64,000 nucleotides of DNA from Exiguobacterium oxidotolerans JCM 12280. Its GTDB lineage: Bacteria > Bacillota > Bacilli > Exiguobacteriales > Exiguobacteriaceae. Positions 9,130-18,431 of the stretch are shown here, piece by piece. The position numbers and the translations under genes were made by a program. Positions within the stretch are counted from its first letter, which is position 1. Each line of letters begins with the position of its first letter. Location: positions 2,298,001-2,362,000 of the forward strand of contig NZ_JNIS01000001.1 in assembly GCF_000702625.1 (NCBI RefSeq), given 5' to 3'. Below the pieces are notes generated by a model. It was not told where the DNA came from, ran no database searches, and was given only the letters and a program-made list of their open reading frames with translations.

Positions 9130-10266
9130 ATGCAAATCGAATTCATGACCATCTTAAAAATCATCGGAATGATTGTATTAGGTGCAACAATCGGTGCAGT
9201 CACGAACCATCTTGCGATTCGTATGTTATTTCGACCGCTAGAAGCAAAATATATCGGAAAGTACCGGATTCCTTTTACACCAGGTCTAATTCCGAAACGG
9301 CGCGATGAACTAGCAGCCAATCTCGGACGGACCGTCGTCAAGCATTTAGTGACCCCGGAAGGAATCGGGAAGCGCCTTAGACAACCTGCGATGCACGAGG
9401 CCGTTACAAATCTTGTCACGACAGAACTCATGAAATGGGTACACTCAACTGTCACGATTCGAGAAGTGATCGCCCGCTTCGTCAATCAACCGGAAGAACA
9501 ATTGCGAAAAAAAATTGAACAGACGCTTGAACGTGAATTGATGGAAGGCGTAATCCATCTAAAAAACTCAACGATTCAAGAAGTCATCGGCGAAGGTGGA
9601 GTCTTAAAAGTCAAGGAAGCGATCCCTGACGTCGTAGATGCATTGTTAAAACAAACGGATGTTTATTTTGATAGTCCAGAAGGGAAGATGAAATTAGAGG
9701 AGACGGCTGCCGGATTCATCCAAGGAAAACTTGGAGGCGGAATGTTCGGGATGTTACTTGCGAATATCAATTTGGTAGAGATGATTCAACCTGAAATCAA
9801 ACGGGTATTACAAGGAGAGTCGACGCGTCAGTTCATTACTGAAATGGTCGAGAAAGAAATCGAACAGGTGATGGAACGTCCGATTCATACACTCCTTGAT
9901 GAAGAGTTAGAGAAACAAGTCATCGAACGCGTCAAATCGGAAATCATCAACCGGATCCCACTAACAGAAACGTTGGATAAGCCATTACGTCATTATCTCG
10001 GCCGGTTTGATGAGAAAGTGCGCACTGAGTTCGTTCCGGTGATTGTCGACCGGTTGATTGACCAAGCGGTGAAACACGCAGAACGAATCATGACGACACT
10101 CGACGTTGAATCGATTGTGCGTGATGAGGTCGACCTACTCGATACACAGTATCTCGAAGAAATCGTCTTATCGATTTCTCGGAAGGAATTCCGGGCTATC
10201 ACTTGGCTTGGAGGACTGTTAGGTGGTTTAATTGGGATGATACAAGCAATCATCGTGATTGCTTAA
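9130..10266 (+). CDS. yheB: DUF445 membrane-associated protein, YheB-like
   Basis: Conserved Bacillales protein of unknown function. Hydrophobic segments lie at both ends (about 5-25, IGMIVLGATIGAVTNHLAIRM; and about 355-378, LGGLLGGLIGMIQAIIVIA), with a long charged helical middle, typical of DUF445. The N-terminal RMLFRPLEAKYIGKYRIPFTPGL is the most conserved family stretch. GGAAGGA lies 10 nt before ATG 9130. It is followed after 20 bp by yheA, the same pair as in Bacillus subtilis, so they are probably one operon. Confidence 0.9.
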   Translation: MQIEFMTILKIIGMIVLGATIGAVTNHLAIRMLFRPLEAKYIGKYRIPFTPGLIPKRRDELAANLGRTVVKHLVTPEGIGKRLRQPAMHEAVTNLVTTELMKWVHSTVTIREVIARFVNQPEEQLRKKIEQTLERELMEGVIHLKNSTIQEVIGEGGVLKVKEAIPDVVDALLKQTDVYFDSPEGKMKLEETAAGFIQGKLGGGMFGMLLANINLVEMIQPEIKRVLQGESTRQFITEMVEKEIEQVMERPIHTLLDEELEKQVIERVKSEIINRIPLTETLDKPLRHYLGRFDEKVRTEFVPVIVDRLIDQAVKHAERIMTTLDVESIVRDEVDLLDTQYLEEIVLSISRKEFRAITWLGGLLGGLIGMIQAIIVIA

Positions 10267-10286
10267 CTAAATTGGAGGGTTTTAAT

Positions 10287-10664
10287 ATGTCTGAAACAAA
10301 TTTGTATGACCACGCCTATACGCTCGAACGTGCACTGCGAGAAACTCCGGAGTACACAACATTACAAGATTTATACACACAAGTGAACGCTGATCCAGCA
10401 TCGAATGAACTGTTTGCTTCATTCCGTAACGTTCAACTTGAGCTTCAACAAAAGCAAATGGAAGGTGAAGAAATCACACCTGACGATATGGCTTCAGCTC
10501 AAGCAAAAATGTTGGAAGTTCAAAACAATCCACTCATCAGTCAATTGATGCAAGAAGAACAACGGATGCATACGATGTTGACAGAAGTTACTCAAATCAT
10601 CATGAAGCCGCTCGAAGAACTTTATGCGCCAATGATGGAGCAAAATCAAGACGACGTGCAATAA
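10287..10664 (+). CDS. yheA: YlbF/YmcA-family protein YheA
   Basis: 125-residue, almost wholly helical protein of the YlbF/YmcA (UPF0342) family. It is rich in Glu and Gln, with heptad-like spacing in LELQQKQMEGEEITPDDMASAQAKM. Relatives YlbF, YmcA and YaaT form the complex that promotes RNase Y maturation; YheA itself has no settled role. ATG 10287 follows GGAGGG at a 6-nt spacing; an in-frame extension upstream lies inside yheB and is not credible. A weak hairpin lies at 10675-10700 beyond the stop, without a T-run. Confidence 0.9.
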   Translation: MSETNLYDHAYTLERALRETPEYTTLQDLYTQVNADPASNELFASFRNVQLELQQKQMEGEEITPDDMASAQAKMLEVQNNPLISQLMQEEQRMHTMLTEVTQIIMKPLEELYAPMMEQNQDDVQ

Positions 10665-10799
10665 GATGTAAACAGAGCCTCGGACAATGTCCGGGGCTCT
10701 CGGTGTGTAGACGAAGTAGTACTAGGCAATAGAAGATTCTTTCTTTTTCGTTGCGTTTCTCTTAATTTGTACATAGATGATTCTGATTGTAAGAAGAAA

Positions 10800-11021
10800 T
10801 TATGTTGAACTGCCCGCAACAGGCACAATTTTAGGTAAATAAGCACGTTCGAAATGAATCAATTTACCGGCACGCGTGACGCGGGCGCCTTTATGTTCGA
10901 ACTGTCCTTCTTTGAGACGACGGATCCCTTCCTCTCTTGCATCTGAATCGTTAGGGGATTCAAACGTATCATCAAGTAAAGTTTCTCCACGGTCCGCGAA
11001 TACAGTAAGTGTATAGAGCAT
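10800..11021 (-). CDS. Small conserved hypothetical protein (73 aa)
   Basis: Starts MLYTLTVFADRGETLLDDTFE; a short beta-rich N-terminus and a charged middle with GIRRLKEGQFEHKGARVTRAGKLIHFERAYL. It reminds me of a small Bacillus protein (YhzC) but I could not confirm that. AAAGGAGG sits 7 nt before the ATG, strong support for a real gene. It stands alone, convergent with yheA and 56 bp upstream of the dinB stop codon on the same strand order. Function unknown. Confidence 0.72.
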   Translation of the reverse strand: MLYTLTVFADRGETLLDDTFESPNDSDAREEGIRRLKEGQFEHKGARVTRAGKLIHFERAYLPKIVPVAGSST

Positions 11022-11077
11022 GTCTCTTCCTCCTTTAGTAAAATAACTAATTCAAGTGTACTGAATAGTCGTTCATT

Positions 11078-12157
11078 TTACAAGTAGGAGTCAATATCTT
11101 GCCATGTTAATTGTCTCGACTTTGGTGGTGCTTCAAGATGACTGACACTCATTCCGATTAAACGAATCGGACCCGTGAATTCAATTTCATTAAACAATTT
11201 TGTCGTTACCGTGAGTAACCGATCTTCGTCGTTCGTCTCTTCGAGGAAGGTAAATCGTTTTGAACGGGATTGGAATGTCTCTGTTTTCCACTTAACGGTG
11301 ACGGTCCGGCAAACGAGTTCTTTTTGTTGCAGACTACGGACGACAGATTGGGCCTCTCGCTTTAAGGTCTCGAAAATCGTATCAATATCTTCCGTATCTT
11401 CTTCGAAGGTCGTTTCAGACCCAATCGATTTGCGTTCACGGTGGGGACGGACTAAACGTTCGTCTTCACCGTGGGCCATCGTATACAACTCTGTTCCACG
11501 GTCCCGACCGAGTAAACCGCGGAGTTCTTCGACCGGTGACTGTTGGATATCAGCAACGGTCTCAAATCCATGCTTTCGAAGCGTCTGCTCGGTGACTTTC
11601 CCAACACCATGCAAGTCACCGATTTGTAAAGAAGACAAAAAGGGAAGTACCTCCTCAGGCGGGAGAACGGTTAAGCCGTTCGGTTTTTGATAACCGGAAG
11701 CAATTTTTGCGACGAGCTTCGAATTAGAGACACCAGCGGATGCCGTCAAGTCCGTCCGGCGTTTGATTTCAGCAAGGATGTACTCTGCGATGTGGGTCGC
11801 ACTCGGCATATTTAAATTATTCTCCGTCACATCGAGGTACGCTTCATCGAGTGATAATGGTTCGACAAGCGGTGTGACTTCAAGAAACAGTTCCATGATT
11901 TGCGCACTAACCGCACGATAGACGTCGAATCGGGGACGGATGAAGACGGCACGCGGACAGAGCTGAAAGGCACGACGAGATGGCATCGCGCTGTGGACAC
12001 CGTACTTCCGTGCTTCATAGGAACAAGTCGCGACGACTCCACGTGCATGAGGAGGGCCACCGACGATGACAGGAACACCCTTTAAGTGAGGACGATCGCG
12101 TTGTTCGACAGAAGCGTAAAAAGCGTCCATATCGATATGAATGATTTTTCGTCCCAT
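11078..12157 (-). CDS. dinB: DNA polymerase IV (Y family)
   Basis: Error-prone translesion polymerase. The N-terminal IIHIDMDAFYASVEQRD holds the first catalytic Asp, and LSLDEAYLDVT the second acidic pair (Asp-Glu near residues 104-105). Helix-hairpin-helix thumb elements follow (LHGVGKVTEQTLRKHGFETVADI), then the little-finger domain to residue 359. No clear beta-clamp QLxLF motif is evident at the C-terminus, which ends QLTWQDIDSYL. ATG 12157 follows AAGGAGC; the TTG just before it is unlikely. It appears monocistronic. Confidence 0.93.
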   Translation of the reverse strand: MGRKIIHIDMDAFYASVEQRDRPHLKGVPVIVGGPPHARGVVATCSYEARKYGVHSAMPSRRAFQLCPRAVFIRPRFDVYRAVSAQIMELFLEVTPLVEPLSLDEAYLDVTENNLNMPSATHIAEYILAEIKRRTDLTASAGVSNSKLVAKIASGYQKPNGLTVLPPEEVLPFLSSLQIGDLHGVGKVTEQTLRKHGFETVADIQQSPVEELRGLLGRDRGTELYTMAHGEDERLVRPHRERKSIGSETTFEEDTEDIDTIFETLKREAQSVVRSLQQKELVCRTVTVKWKTETFQSRSKRFTFLEETNDEDRLLTVTTKLFNEIEFTGPIRLIGMSVSHLEAPPKSRQLTWQDIDSYL

Positions 12158-12804
12158 CAAAGTCAGCTCCTTCCTGAAAGTAAGTATGTTAAAATAAGTA
12201 TAACGAACTTATGTTCCTACATCTATTTTTTTGTTCGTTTTTTAGGCATGCGAACGAGCGCACCAAGCCATCCACGCCATTTCATCCAATAAAAGATTCC
12301 GCCAGTCGTAATCAAGATAAGGGTGAGCGCACCTGCGTAACCATATTTCCAGTCGAGTTCGGGCATGTTCTTGAAGTTCATCCCCCAAATCGCGCCGAGG
12401 GCCATCATCGGGGTCGCAACAGCCGTGAAGATCGTCAGGGCCTTCATGATTTCATTTCCTCTAAAGTTCGAGACGGTTGTCGATAAATCGAGCAGAACCT
12501 CAATATCTTTTTGATAGTGTTCAATCAACATCAATAAACGCTCGACACGTCGTTTGGCAAGGCGAAACGGAAGATGTTGTTCAAAATCAGTGACTGCGAC
12601 GAAGGCTTCTTGGCCTGCGAGAATCAATTCTTGAAAAGGGACGATTAAGTCAGACCAGTTCTCAATTGTATCGCGTAAAGCAAAAATGCTATCGAGTGAA
12701 TTCTCATTGATGTTGCCCCGGAGTTCATCTTGTCGAGAAAAGAGTTCCGTTTCAAAGTCATCGATGCCTGAAAAGTACGTATTCATTTGTAACGAAAGAA
12801 TCGC

Positions 12805-12960
12805 TTGAACTACCTCCACCTATGCTTTTCTTAGAGGTGGGGGGATTCCTGAGTGATCCGACCTAACGGTCGAAAATTGATCAGGCTAACCCCGTCGTCC
12901 CGACGGTTGAAGAAGCTAAGAGGCGTTCTGCTTCTTGTTTAAGATTCAATCCTGCGTTCA
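12805..12960 (-). ncRNA. Predicted omega (right-end) RNA of the TnpB element
   Basis: In TnpB elements the guide RNA covers the 3' end of tnpB and the right end, with the guide in the flanking DNA. Here nested stems fit: TGATC..GATCA (12854-12883) enclosing CGACC-GTTA-GGTCG, then the CCACCT/AGGTGG hairpin at the end. The 5' limit is a guess. The adjoining corA bases, GCGATTCTTTCGTTACAAAT on the minus strand, would be the guide. Confidence 0.45.
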
Positions 12961-14056
12961 CATCCCGGTCGTGATGGATGCCGCAACTCGGACATGTCCA
13001 TTCACGCAATCCAAGATGTTTCACGTCTTTGTGTTGATGTCCGCAACTGGAGCACAGTTGGCTGGAAGCAAAGGTCTTGGCGACCTTGACGACGGTCTTC
13101 CCGTACCATTCCGCTTTGTATTCGAGCATGCGGAAGAACTCTGACCAACTGACCTCGGAGATGGACTTGCTCAACTTGCGATTCTTCTGCATGTTCTTCA
13201 CCTGCAAGGTCTCAATCCCGATGACGTCGTGGTTTTTAACGATTTCGGTCGATACCTTGTGCAGGAAATCGGTTCGCCTGTTGGCAATCTTTTCGTGGAT
13301 GCGGGCGACCTTGCGCTTCTGCTTTTGATAGTTCTTCGCCTCGGAAAGTTTTACTTTCTTGTCCAGGGCCAACCGTTGACGACGAGAAAGCTTGCGTTGC
13401 TCACGCGCCAGCTTCTTCTCAAGCGAACGGAAGTAACGGTCGTTCTTGTACACCGTACCGTCCGACAGGATGGCGAAGTGCTTCGATCCGACATCGACGC
13501 CGACGGATGAGCCCGTCTTCGGTATTTCGTTGCTCTCCTGCTCGACGAGCAGGGAGACGAAGTGTTTTCCTGAAGCGTTACGCCGGATGGTCGCGTTCAA
13601 GATGCGTCCGACGACCTGCCTCGAATTAGCGAAGCGCACCCACTTCAGCTTTGGAATTTTGATTTTGGCACCAACGATCGAGACTTCGGGAAGTTGAGAA
13701 TTGCCCTGAATGTTCGTCTTATACGATTGAACAGGGTTGCACTTTGACTTGAAGCGAGGCCGTTCGTTCTGCTTCTTAAAGAAGCGGTCAAAGGCATCGG
13801 CAAGATGTTTGACGCTTGTCTGCACAGATGTGCTATCGACTTCTTTTAGCCAGTCGAACGCCTGCTTCAACATCGGAATTTCTTTCGAACAAGAACCGTA
13901 AGACAGTCCTTTTCCTGTCATTTTGTATGTCTCATCCCACTTCGCCAAGAAGTGATTGAAGACGAAGCGCGAACAACCGATGGTCTTCGCGATCAGGATT
14001 TCCTGCTCTTTTGTCGGATAGATTCTGAATTTGTAGGCCTTGTGTGTCAACACCAT
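12881..14056 (-). CDS. tnpB: TnpB RNA-guided nuclease (transposon-encoded)
   Basis: 391-aa TnpB, the ancestor-type relative of Cas12, full length. The N-terminal wedge/HTH begins [14 protein letters not shown]. The split RuvC triad is visible: Asp in [13 protein letters not shown] (about 188), Glu in [12 protein letters not shown] (about 280) and Asp in [11 protein letters not shown] (about 366). A zinc-ribbon [17 protein letters not shown] lies between the last two. AAGGAGGTG precedes the ATG by 5 nt. The catalytic set is intact, so it may be active. TnpB proteins cut the empty donor site using an RNA from the element's right end; that activity is established for the family, not shown here. 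Confidence 0.93.
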   Translation of the reverse strand: MVLTHKAYKFRIYPTKEQEILIAKTIGCSRFVFNHFLAKWDETYKMTGKGLSYGSCSKEIPMLKQAFDWLKEVDSTSVQTSVKHLADAFDRFFKKQNERPRFKSKCNPVQSYKTNIQGNSQLPEVSIVGAKIKIPKLKWVRFANSRQVVGRILNATIRRNASGKHFVSLLVEQESNEIPKTGSSVGVDVGSKHFAILSDGTVYKNDRYFRSLEKKLAREQRKLSRRQRLALDKKVKLSEAKNYQKQKRKVARIHEKIANRRTDFLHKVSTEIVKNHDVIGIETLQVKNMQKNRKLSKSISEVSWSEFFRMLEYKAEWYGKTVVKVAKTFASSQLCSSCGHQHKDVKHLGLREWTCPSCGIHHDRDVNAGLNLKQEAERLLASSTVGTTGLA

Positions 14057-14583
14057 TTTTCACCTCCTTCAAAGGGAATATACCCGAAAAGCAGGCTGGC
14101 GATTCATCTCCCACTTTCACTTCGTTTAGAAGTGGGCGTATTCTCGCCTAATTTTGATAAAAGGCATCAAAAGCTGTTTTTGGGTCAAACGGTGCAGTCA
14201 GTGACATAATATGTTCAGAGAGTCCAATCGTGATGAGTTCGGTTGGCGTGATGTAATAGCAGATAAAGCGACGGTCACTTTTATCATCAGGATTTTGCCA
14301 AGTCACGAGTGAACCGTATAAGACACCAAGTTCTGCTCGGGTAAAGTTGACATCTTTTGTACGAAGCTGACGAACCCACTCAATTTTTGAGGGACTGACG
14401 GTCTCTTCATTATGTAGTTGTTGGTCATAGTCTGATACAGTCATGTAGCGGTACCAGTTAAAGTGCGAATCGAATTTCATGTTCAAGGCTCCCATATAGT
14501 AGAATAAATAAGTGAATTGCAGTAAGCATAATGAAAAATATTAAAGATACGATTAACTTCTAAAATAAAGGACGTGTTGTGAA

Positions 14584-15504
14584 ATGAAAGGTATTGGACA
14601 ACTGGCAGTTGGAGAAATGCTGGATCAACGTGTGATGATTAAGCAGTCGATGAAAGGCATCGCGGCGAACGGCAAACCATATCTCACATTGATTTTAGCA
14701 GATAAGACAGGTGAAATTGAGACGAAGATGTGGGATACGAGTGATGTCGAAAAGTATGCCCCTAAGTTCATCGTCCATGCGGCAGGTGAAGTGATGGATT
14801 ATCGCGGCCGGACACAGCTGAAACTAAAACAAATTACGGTACTTGATGAGACCAATGTTGAAGAGTACATTCAGGCAGCACCGCTCCCGCGGGAACAAAT
14901 CGAAACAGAAGTACTCCAATACATCGAGTCGATTCAACAAGCGGATATGAAAAAAATCGTCAAACACCTCGTCACTAAAAACTTTAATGCCTACTTTACG
15001 CATCCTGCAGCTGTTAAGAACCATCATGCGTTCTATTCAGGGTTATCGTACCACGTACTGTCGATGCTGAAGCTTGCCGATCAAATCGCGAAGCTCTATC
15101 CGACATTGAATCGCGATCTACTCGTAGCAGGTGTCGTGTTACATGATTATGCAAAAATAAAAGAGTTATCAGATCCTGTCACGCCAGAGTATACGCTTCC
15201 TGGAAAACTTGTCGGTCATATTTCATTAATGGTCGCAGAACTTGAAAAAGTCGGAGCAGAACTCGAGATTGATGCTGAAGTGTTGACGGTCTTACAACAT
15301 CTAGTGCTCAGTCATCACGGTCGTCCTGAGTGGGGATCGGCAGTAGCACCTCAAATGCGCGAAGCAGAAGTGTTGTTCTTAATTGATAACTTGGATGCAC
15401 GAATGACGATGATGGATCGTCTTCTTGAATACGTGGAACCAGGACAATTCTCTGAACGTTCGTTTGCACTCGATAACCGTTCGTTTTATCGACCAAAATT
15501 ATAA
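14584..15504 (+). CDS. yhaM: 3'-5' exoribonuclease YhaM
   Basis: Removes nucleotides from the 3' ends of RNA and single-stranded DNA. An N-terminal OB-fold (about 12-90; GKPYLTLILADKTGEIETKMW) is followed by an HD phosphohydrolase domain with His in YHVLSMLKLADQIA, the HD pair in VVLHDYAKIKEL, and a further conserved His pair in LVLSHHGRPEWGS. 306 aa against about 314 in Bacillus. It is followed 24 bp later by namA. With prsA, hpr, yhaH, hit and ecsAB downstream it reproduces a Bacillus neighbourhood. Confidence 0.93.
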   Translation: MKGIGQLAVGEMLDQRVMIKQSMKGIAANGKPYLTLILADKTGEIETKMWDTSDVEKYAPKFIVHAAGEVMDYRGRTQLKLKQITVLDETNVEEYIQAAPLPREQIETEVLQYIESIQQADMKKIVKHLVTKNFNAYFTHPAAVKNHHAFYSGLSYHVLSMLKLADQIAKLYPTLNRDLLVAGVVLHDYAKIKELSDPVTPEYTLPGKLVGHISLMVAELEKVGAELEIDAEVLTVLQHLVLSHHGRPEWGSAVAPQMREAEVLFLIDNLDARMTMMDRLLEYVEPGQFSERSFALDNRSFYRPKL

Positions 15505-15528
15505 TCAGCGGTAGGGGGAGAATATAGG

Positions 15529-16551
15529 ATGAAGGCAAAATTATTCGAAGCAATCAAAATTGGGAATGTGACGTTTCGTAATCGTGTCATCATGGCACCG
15601 ATGTGTATGTATAGCGCGAAAGAAGACGGTAAGGTGACGGATTGGCACGTGACACATTACGCGTCCCGCGCAGTAGGGGGTGTCGGAGGTGTCATGTTAG
15701 AAGCAACAGCTGTGACACCTGACGGACGGATTTCAGCAGGCGATTTAGGAATTTGGTCAGATTCGCAAATTGAAGGCTTACGACGGATTGCGGAGCAAGT
15801 ACAAGCAGCAGGGGCGAAAGCTGGCGTACAACTAGCACATGCGGGACGAAAAAGTACGACAGCGCGTCCGCCTGTCGCACCGAGTCCGATTGCCTTTGAT
15901 GATTCATATGGAAGTCCAGCCGAGTTATCCATAGAAGATATTAAAAAAATTCAGCAACAATTTATCGATGCGGCATTACGCGTTGAACAAGCAGGGTACG
16001 ATTTCATTGAATTACATGGGGCACATGGCTATCTAATCAATACATTTTTATCACCGTTATCAAATGAGCGAAACGATCAGTATGGCGGATCGCTTGAAAA
16101 CCGGATGCGTTTCTTACTTGAAATCATCGAAGATATCCAAGCAAAATCGGATATCTCACTATGGGTACGGATTTCTGCTGCGGATCATGCACCAGGTGGA
16201 ATGACGGCCACAGACTATATTCCACTTGCTGAAGCATTGCTTGAGCGGGGAATCGACTTACTGGATTGTAGTTCAGGGGCAGTTGTCGCAAATGCAGTTC
16301 CGGAAGTATACCCTGGTTATCAAGTTCCCTATGCTGCAGAGCTCAAGCAAGCAACAGGAATCAAGACAGGGGCAGTTGGATTAATTACGACAGCAACGAT
16401 GGCTGAAGAAATCATACGGAGTCAACGGGCTGACGTCGTATTACTTGCGCGTGAGCTCTTACGACAGCCGTACTGGGTCCACCATGCAGCGGCAGAGCTT
16501 CACGATGAAGTGTTGCTACCAAAACAGTATGAACGTGCGCCCATTCGGTAA
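15529..16551 (+). CDS. namA: NADPH dehydrogenase, old yellow enzyme family (YqjM-like)
   Basis: FMN-dependent ene-reductase reducing alpha,beta-unsaturated carbonyls and nitro compounds. Landmarks of the YqjM class: MAPMCMYSA with the redox-tuning Cys (about residue 26), WHVTHYASRAVGGVG, VQLAHAGRKS, the active-site ELHGAHGYLINTFLSPLSNERNDQYGGS and the flavin-binding GAVGLITT..ADVVLLARELLR. 340 aa is the expected size. GGGGGAG lies upstream of the ATG. It is probably cotranscribed with yhaM. Confidence 0.94.
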   Translation: MKAKLFEAIKIGNVTFRNRVIMAPMCMYSAKEDGKVTDWHVTHYASRAVGGVGGVMLEATAVTPDGRISAGDLGIWSDSQIEGLRRIAEQVQAAGAKAGVQLAHAGRKSTTARPPVAPSPIAFDDSYGSPAELSIEDIKKIQQQFIDAALRVEQAGYDFIELHGAHGYLINTFLSPLSNERNDQYGGSLENRMRFLLEIIEDIQAKSDISLWVRISAADHAPGGMTATDYIPLAEALLERGIDLLDCSSGAVVANAVPEVYPGYQVPYAAELKQATGIKTGAVGLITTATMAEEIIRSQRADVVLLARELLRQPYWVHHAAAELHDEVLLPKQYERAPIR

Positions 16552-16556
16552 AACAC

Positions 16557-16593
16557 AAAAAAAACCCTTTGCCACGTGGCGAAGGGGTTTTTT
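16557..16593. terminator. Bidirectional terminator between namA and prsA
   Basis: AAACCCTTTGCC and GGCGAAGGGGTTT pair around ACGT, with A-run before and T-run after, serving both convergent genes. Confidence 0.87.
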
Positions 16594-16595
16594 AC

Positions 16596-17510
16596 TTACT
16601 GTTGCTGTTGCATCATTTGTTGTTGCATTTGTTCTTGCTCTTGCTTATCGAGGTCGAATGCATCTTTGAAGTCTTTGTTTTCGACTTTGACATCATATTT
16701 TTTAATCAATGAACGGTAAATATCGTTCGGATTGACTTGCGCTGCTTTTTCTTCAGCAAGTTCTTTTTTGATCCGGTCTTTTTCTTTTTCAAGTGTGAAA
16801 TCTTTTTTCTCTTTACGATCCGTTACCTTGATAATATGGTAACCGAATTGTGTTTTGATTGGATCAGAGATTTTACCTTCAACGCCATCTTTGAAGGCAT
16901 ACGTTTCGAATTCCTCGACCATTTTACCTTTTGTGAAGTAACCGAGGTCTCCACCTTTCGTAGCGCTACCTGTATCTGTCGATTTCTCTTTCGCGATTTT
17001 TGCGAAGTCTCCACCGTCATCTAACTCTTTTTTGATTGCTTTTGCTTCTGATTCTTTTTCGACCAAAATGTGGCTTGCTTTTACTTCAACTTTTTCTTGA
17101 TCGAAACGTTCTTCAATTTCTTTATCTGTTACTTTAGATTTTGCAGATTTTGCTTCTGTTAAGAGCATTTGTGTACGAAGCACTTTTTCGAATTCTTTTT
17201 CACTTTTAATACCGGCTGTTTCCAATGTAGAGTTGAATTGCTCTTCATCTGGGAATTGGTCTTTTGTTTTTTTGACTTCAGCCTCGACTTCTTTATCCGT
17301 GACTTTCTTACCGTATTCTTCTTCTAGAAGTTTATTCATCGTTTGCTGGAACGCAATTTGTGCGCCTGCTTTTTCATAAGCTTCGTCTTGGACGTCCGCT
17401 TTATTGATTTCCCCGCCTTTGTAGTTGATGACGGCTTCATCATTTGACCCACACGCTGCTAATGTGAAAACACTTGCGACTGCTGCTGCACTTAAAAATT
17501 TCTTCTTCAT
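16596..17510 (-). CDS. prsA: Foldase lipoprotein PrsA (peptidyl-prolyl isomerase)
   Basis: Extracellular, membrane-anchored chaperone that folds secreted proteins. The signal peptide ends in the lipobox LAAC (Cys about residue 20). A helical N-terminal region (about 25-125) precedes the parvulin PPIase domain (about 135-225) with KASHILVEKESEA, GGDLGYFTKGKMVEEFE and the FGYHIIKVTD end motif. The C-terminus is Gln/Met-rich (EQEQMQQQMMQQQQ), common in PrsA. 304 aa. Its neighbour hpr controls secretion-related genes in Bacillus, and cssRS lies further along the window. Confidence 0.95.
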   Translation of the reverse strand: MKKKFLSAAAVASVFTLAACGSNDEAVINYKGGEINKADVQDEAYEKAGAQIAFQQTMNKLLEEEYGKKVTDKEVEAEVKKTKDQFPDEEQFNSTLETAGIKSEKEFEKVLRTQMLLTEAKSAKSKVTDKEIEERFDQEKVEVKASHILVEKESEAKAIKKELDDGGDFAKIAKEKSTDTGSATKGGDLGYFTKGKMVEEFETYAFKDGVEGKISDPIKTQFGYHIIKVTDRKEKKDFTLEKEKDRIKKELAEEKAAQVNPNDIYRSLIKKYDVKVENKDFKDAFDLDKQEQEQMQQQMMQQQQ

Positions 17511-17721
17511 ACATACACCCCTAATTTACCATTTATTTCAACCGTTCTATCATATCATATCCTGGCTAGGTTGACAGCTGCACACCTTTTCGAAAGATGT
17601 TTGCTCCTTTCTATGCTATCACATACACGATCCGCATTGATGACTATTTTTATGGGAAATTGTGAAGGTGAAGCGATGTTTGACATCGACTAGTAATGTG
17701 GTCGCAATCTTAAAAAGCAAT

Positions 17722-17761
17722 CAAAAAAGCGCTCTAGGCATCGGCCAGAACGCTAGCGCTT
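17722..17761 (-). terminator. Terminator of hpr
   Basis: Arms AAGCGCT and AGCGCTT enclose a second, imperfect stem; on the minus strand the hairpin is followed by TTTTTT. Confidence 0.75.
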
Positions 17762-17777
17762 CAAATACTAAACGAAT

Positions 17778-18347
17778 TTATGCCTTTTTGATTGAATCGA
17801 TGACAGGGTCTTGCGGACGACGATCAGCTTCTTCAGTAATCATTTTCGACGTTTCAGCGAAGATATCCATGAAGCTGTCTCCGTATAAACGACGAACAAT
17901 CGCAGAGATATCCGTCAACTCAGGAAACTTCCCGTATAATTCTTGAAGCGGGAGTGAGGCACGGAAGACACCATTCTCTTCCGGGCGGAACGCTTGAATG
18001 GTTTCAAGTAATAACGTTTCGCCGGCTGGTGTAAGCTGGACATACGTATTTCGTTTATCCGTCTCTTTCTTCGAGAATGTCAACAGACCACGGTCTTCTA
18101 ATTTTTTAGAGAAGTTAAACGCCGTTGAAACGTGCATGACGCCGTACTTCGCGATCTCAGAAATCGAAGCACCACCTAAAGCATGTGAAATCCAAAGGAT
18201 ATGATGCTCATTGATATTTAAATCAAAGGGCTTAATCCAATTTTGCCAATCTTTTTCTACCGTTTTCCATAGTGCTTTGCTCAGCTGGACAATTTTATGA
18301 CTGTATAACAGTGCTTCTTGCCCAGGATATAATTTTTCATGTTCCAT
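17778..18347 (-). CDS. hpr: MarR-family repressor ScoC/Hpr
   Basis: Transition-state regulator that represses protease and sporulation genes in Bacillus. The sequence [26 protein letters not shown] and the winged helix-turn-helix ([49 protein letters not shown]) are typical of Hpr. The start is ATG 18347 (189 aa), 8-9 nt after AAAGGATGA; 26 in-frame residues upstream look non-coding. It is followed by its own terminator and preceded by yhaH. Confidence 0.92.
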   Translation of the reverse strand: MEHEKLYPGQEALLYSHKIVQLSKALWKTVEKDWQNWIKPFDLNINEHHILWISHALGGASISEIAKYGVMHVSTAFNFSKKLEDRGLLTFSKKETDKRNTYVQLTPAGETLLLETIQAFRPEENGVFRASLPLQELYGKFPELTDISAIVRRLYGDSFMDIFAETSKMITEEADRRPQDPVIDSIKKA

Positions 18348-18431
18348 ATCTGACTCATCCTTTCGAAAGGTGACGATGGCTAAAAAACGCAAAATGCAAA
18401 CTATACAAAAAACAAATCGGAGCAATGGACC

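Larger units (their letters stand above)
12805..14153 (-). mobile_element. IS200/IS605-family element, tnpB-only (IS1341 type)
   Basis: 1349-bp insertion in corA with no target duplication, as expected for this family. The breakpoint is ambiguous by the 4-nt TCAA shared at both ends. Read on the minus strand, the left end starts AATTAGGCGAG and has an imperfect hairpin with arms CCCACTTC and GAAGTG..GTGGG (14111-14136). The right end has a hairpin with arms CCACCT and AGGTGG (12816-12840) and finishes AGTTCAA. There is no tnpA, so the element cannot move alone. Only this copy lies in the window. Confidence 0.87.
12223..14480 (-). pseudogene. corA: corA-type magnesium transporter gene split by an IS element
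   Basis: Two CorA fragments flank an insertion. The upstream part (14480 down to 14154) encodes about 109 residues (MKFDSHFNWYRYM to DAFYQ); the downstream part (12804 down to 12223) encodes 193 residues beginning AILSLQMNTYFSGIDDFE and ending in the two CorA helices with the pore motif WGMNF. Joining them at the shared codon CAA gives one frame of about 302 aa, normal for CorA. The N-terminal frame stops at TAG immediately inside the insertion. The ATG at 14480 follows GGGAG. The gene should be inactive unless the element is excised, which would restore it exactly. Confidence 0.88.

Noticed and set aside
10675-10700. Terminator after yheA
   Set aside because: The GAGCC..GGCTC hairpin has no T-run, so an intrinsic terminator is not supported.
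12935-13697. Open frames on the plus strand opposite tnpB
   Set aside because: Shadow frames of the well-supported TnpB gene.
18348-18425. 26-residue extension of Hpr
   Set aside because: No ribosome-binding site; family members begin at MEHEKLY-type sequence with a good site ahead of ATG 18347.
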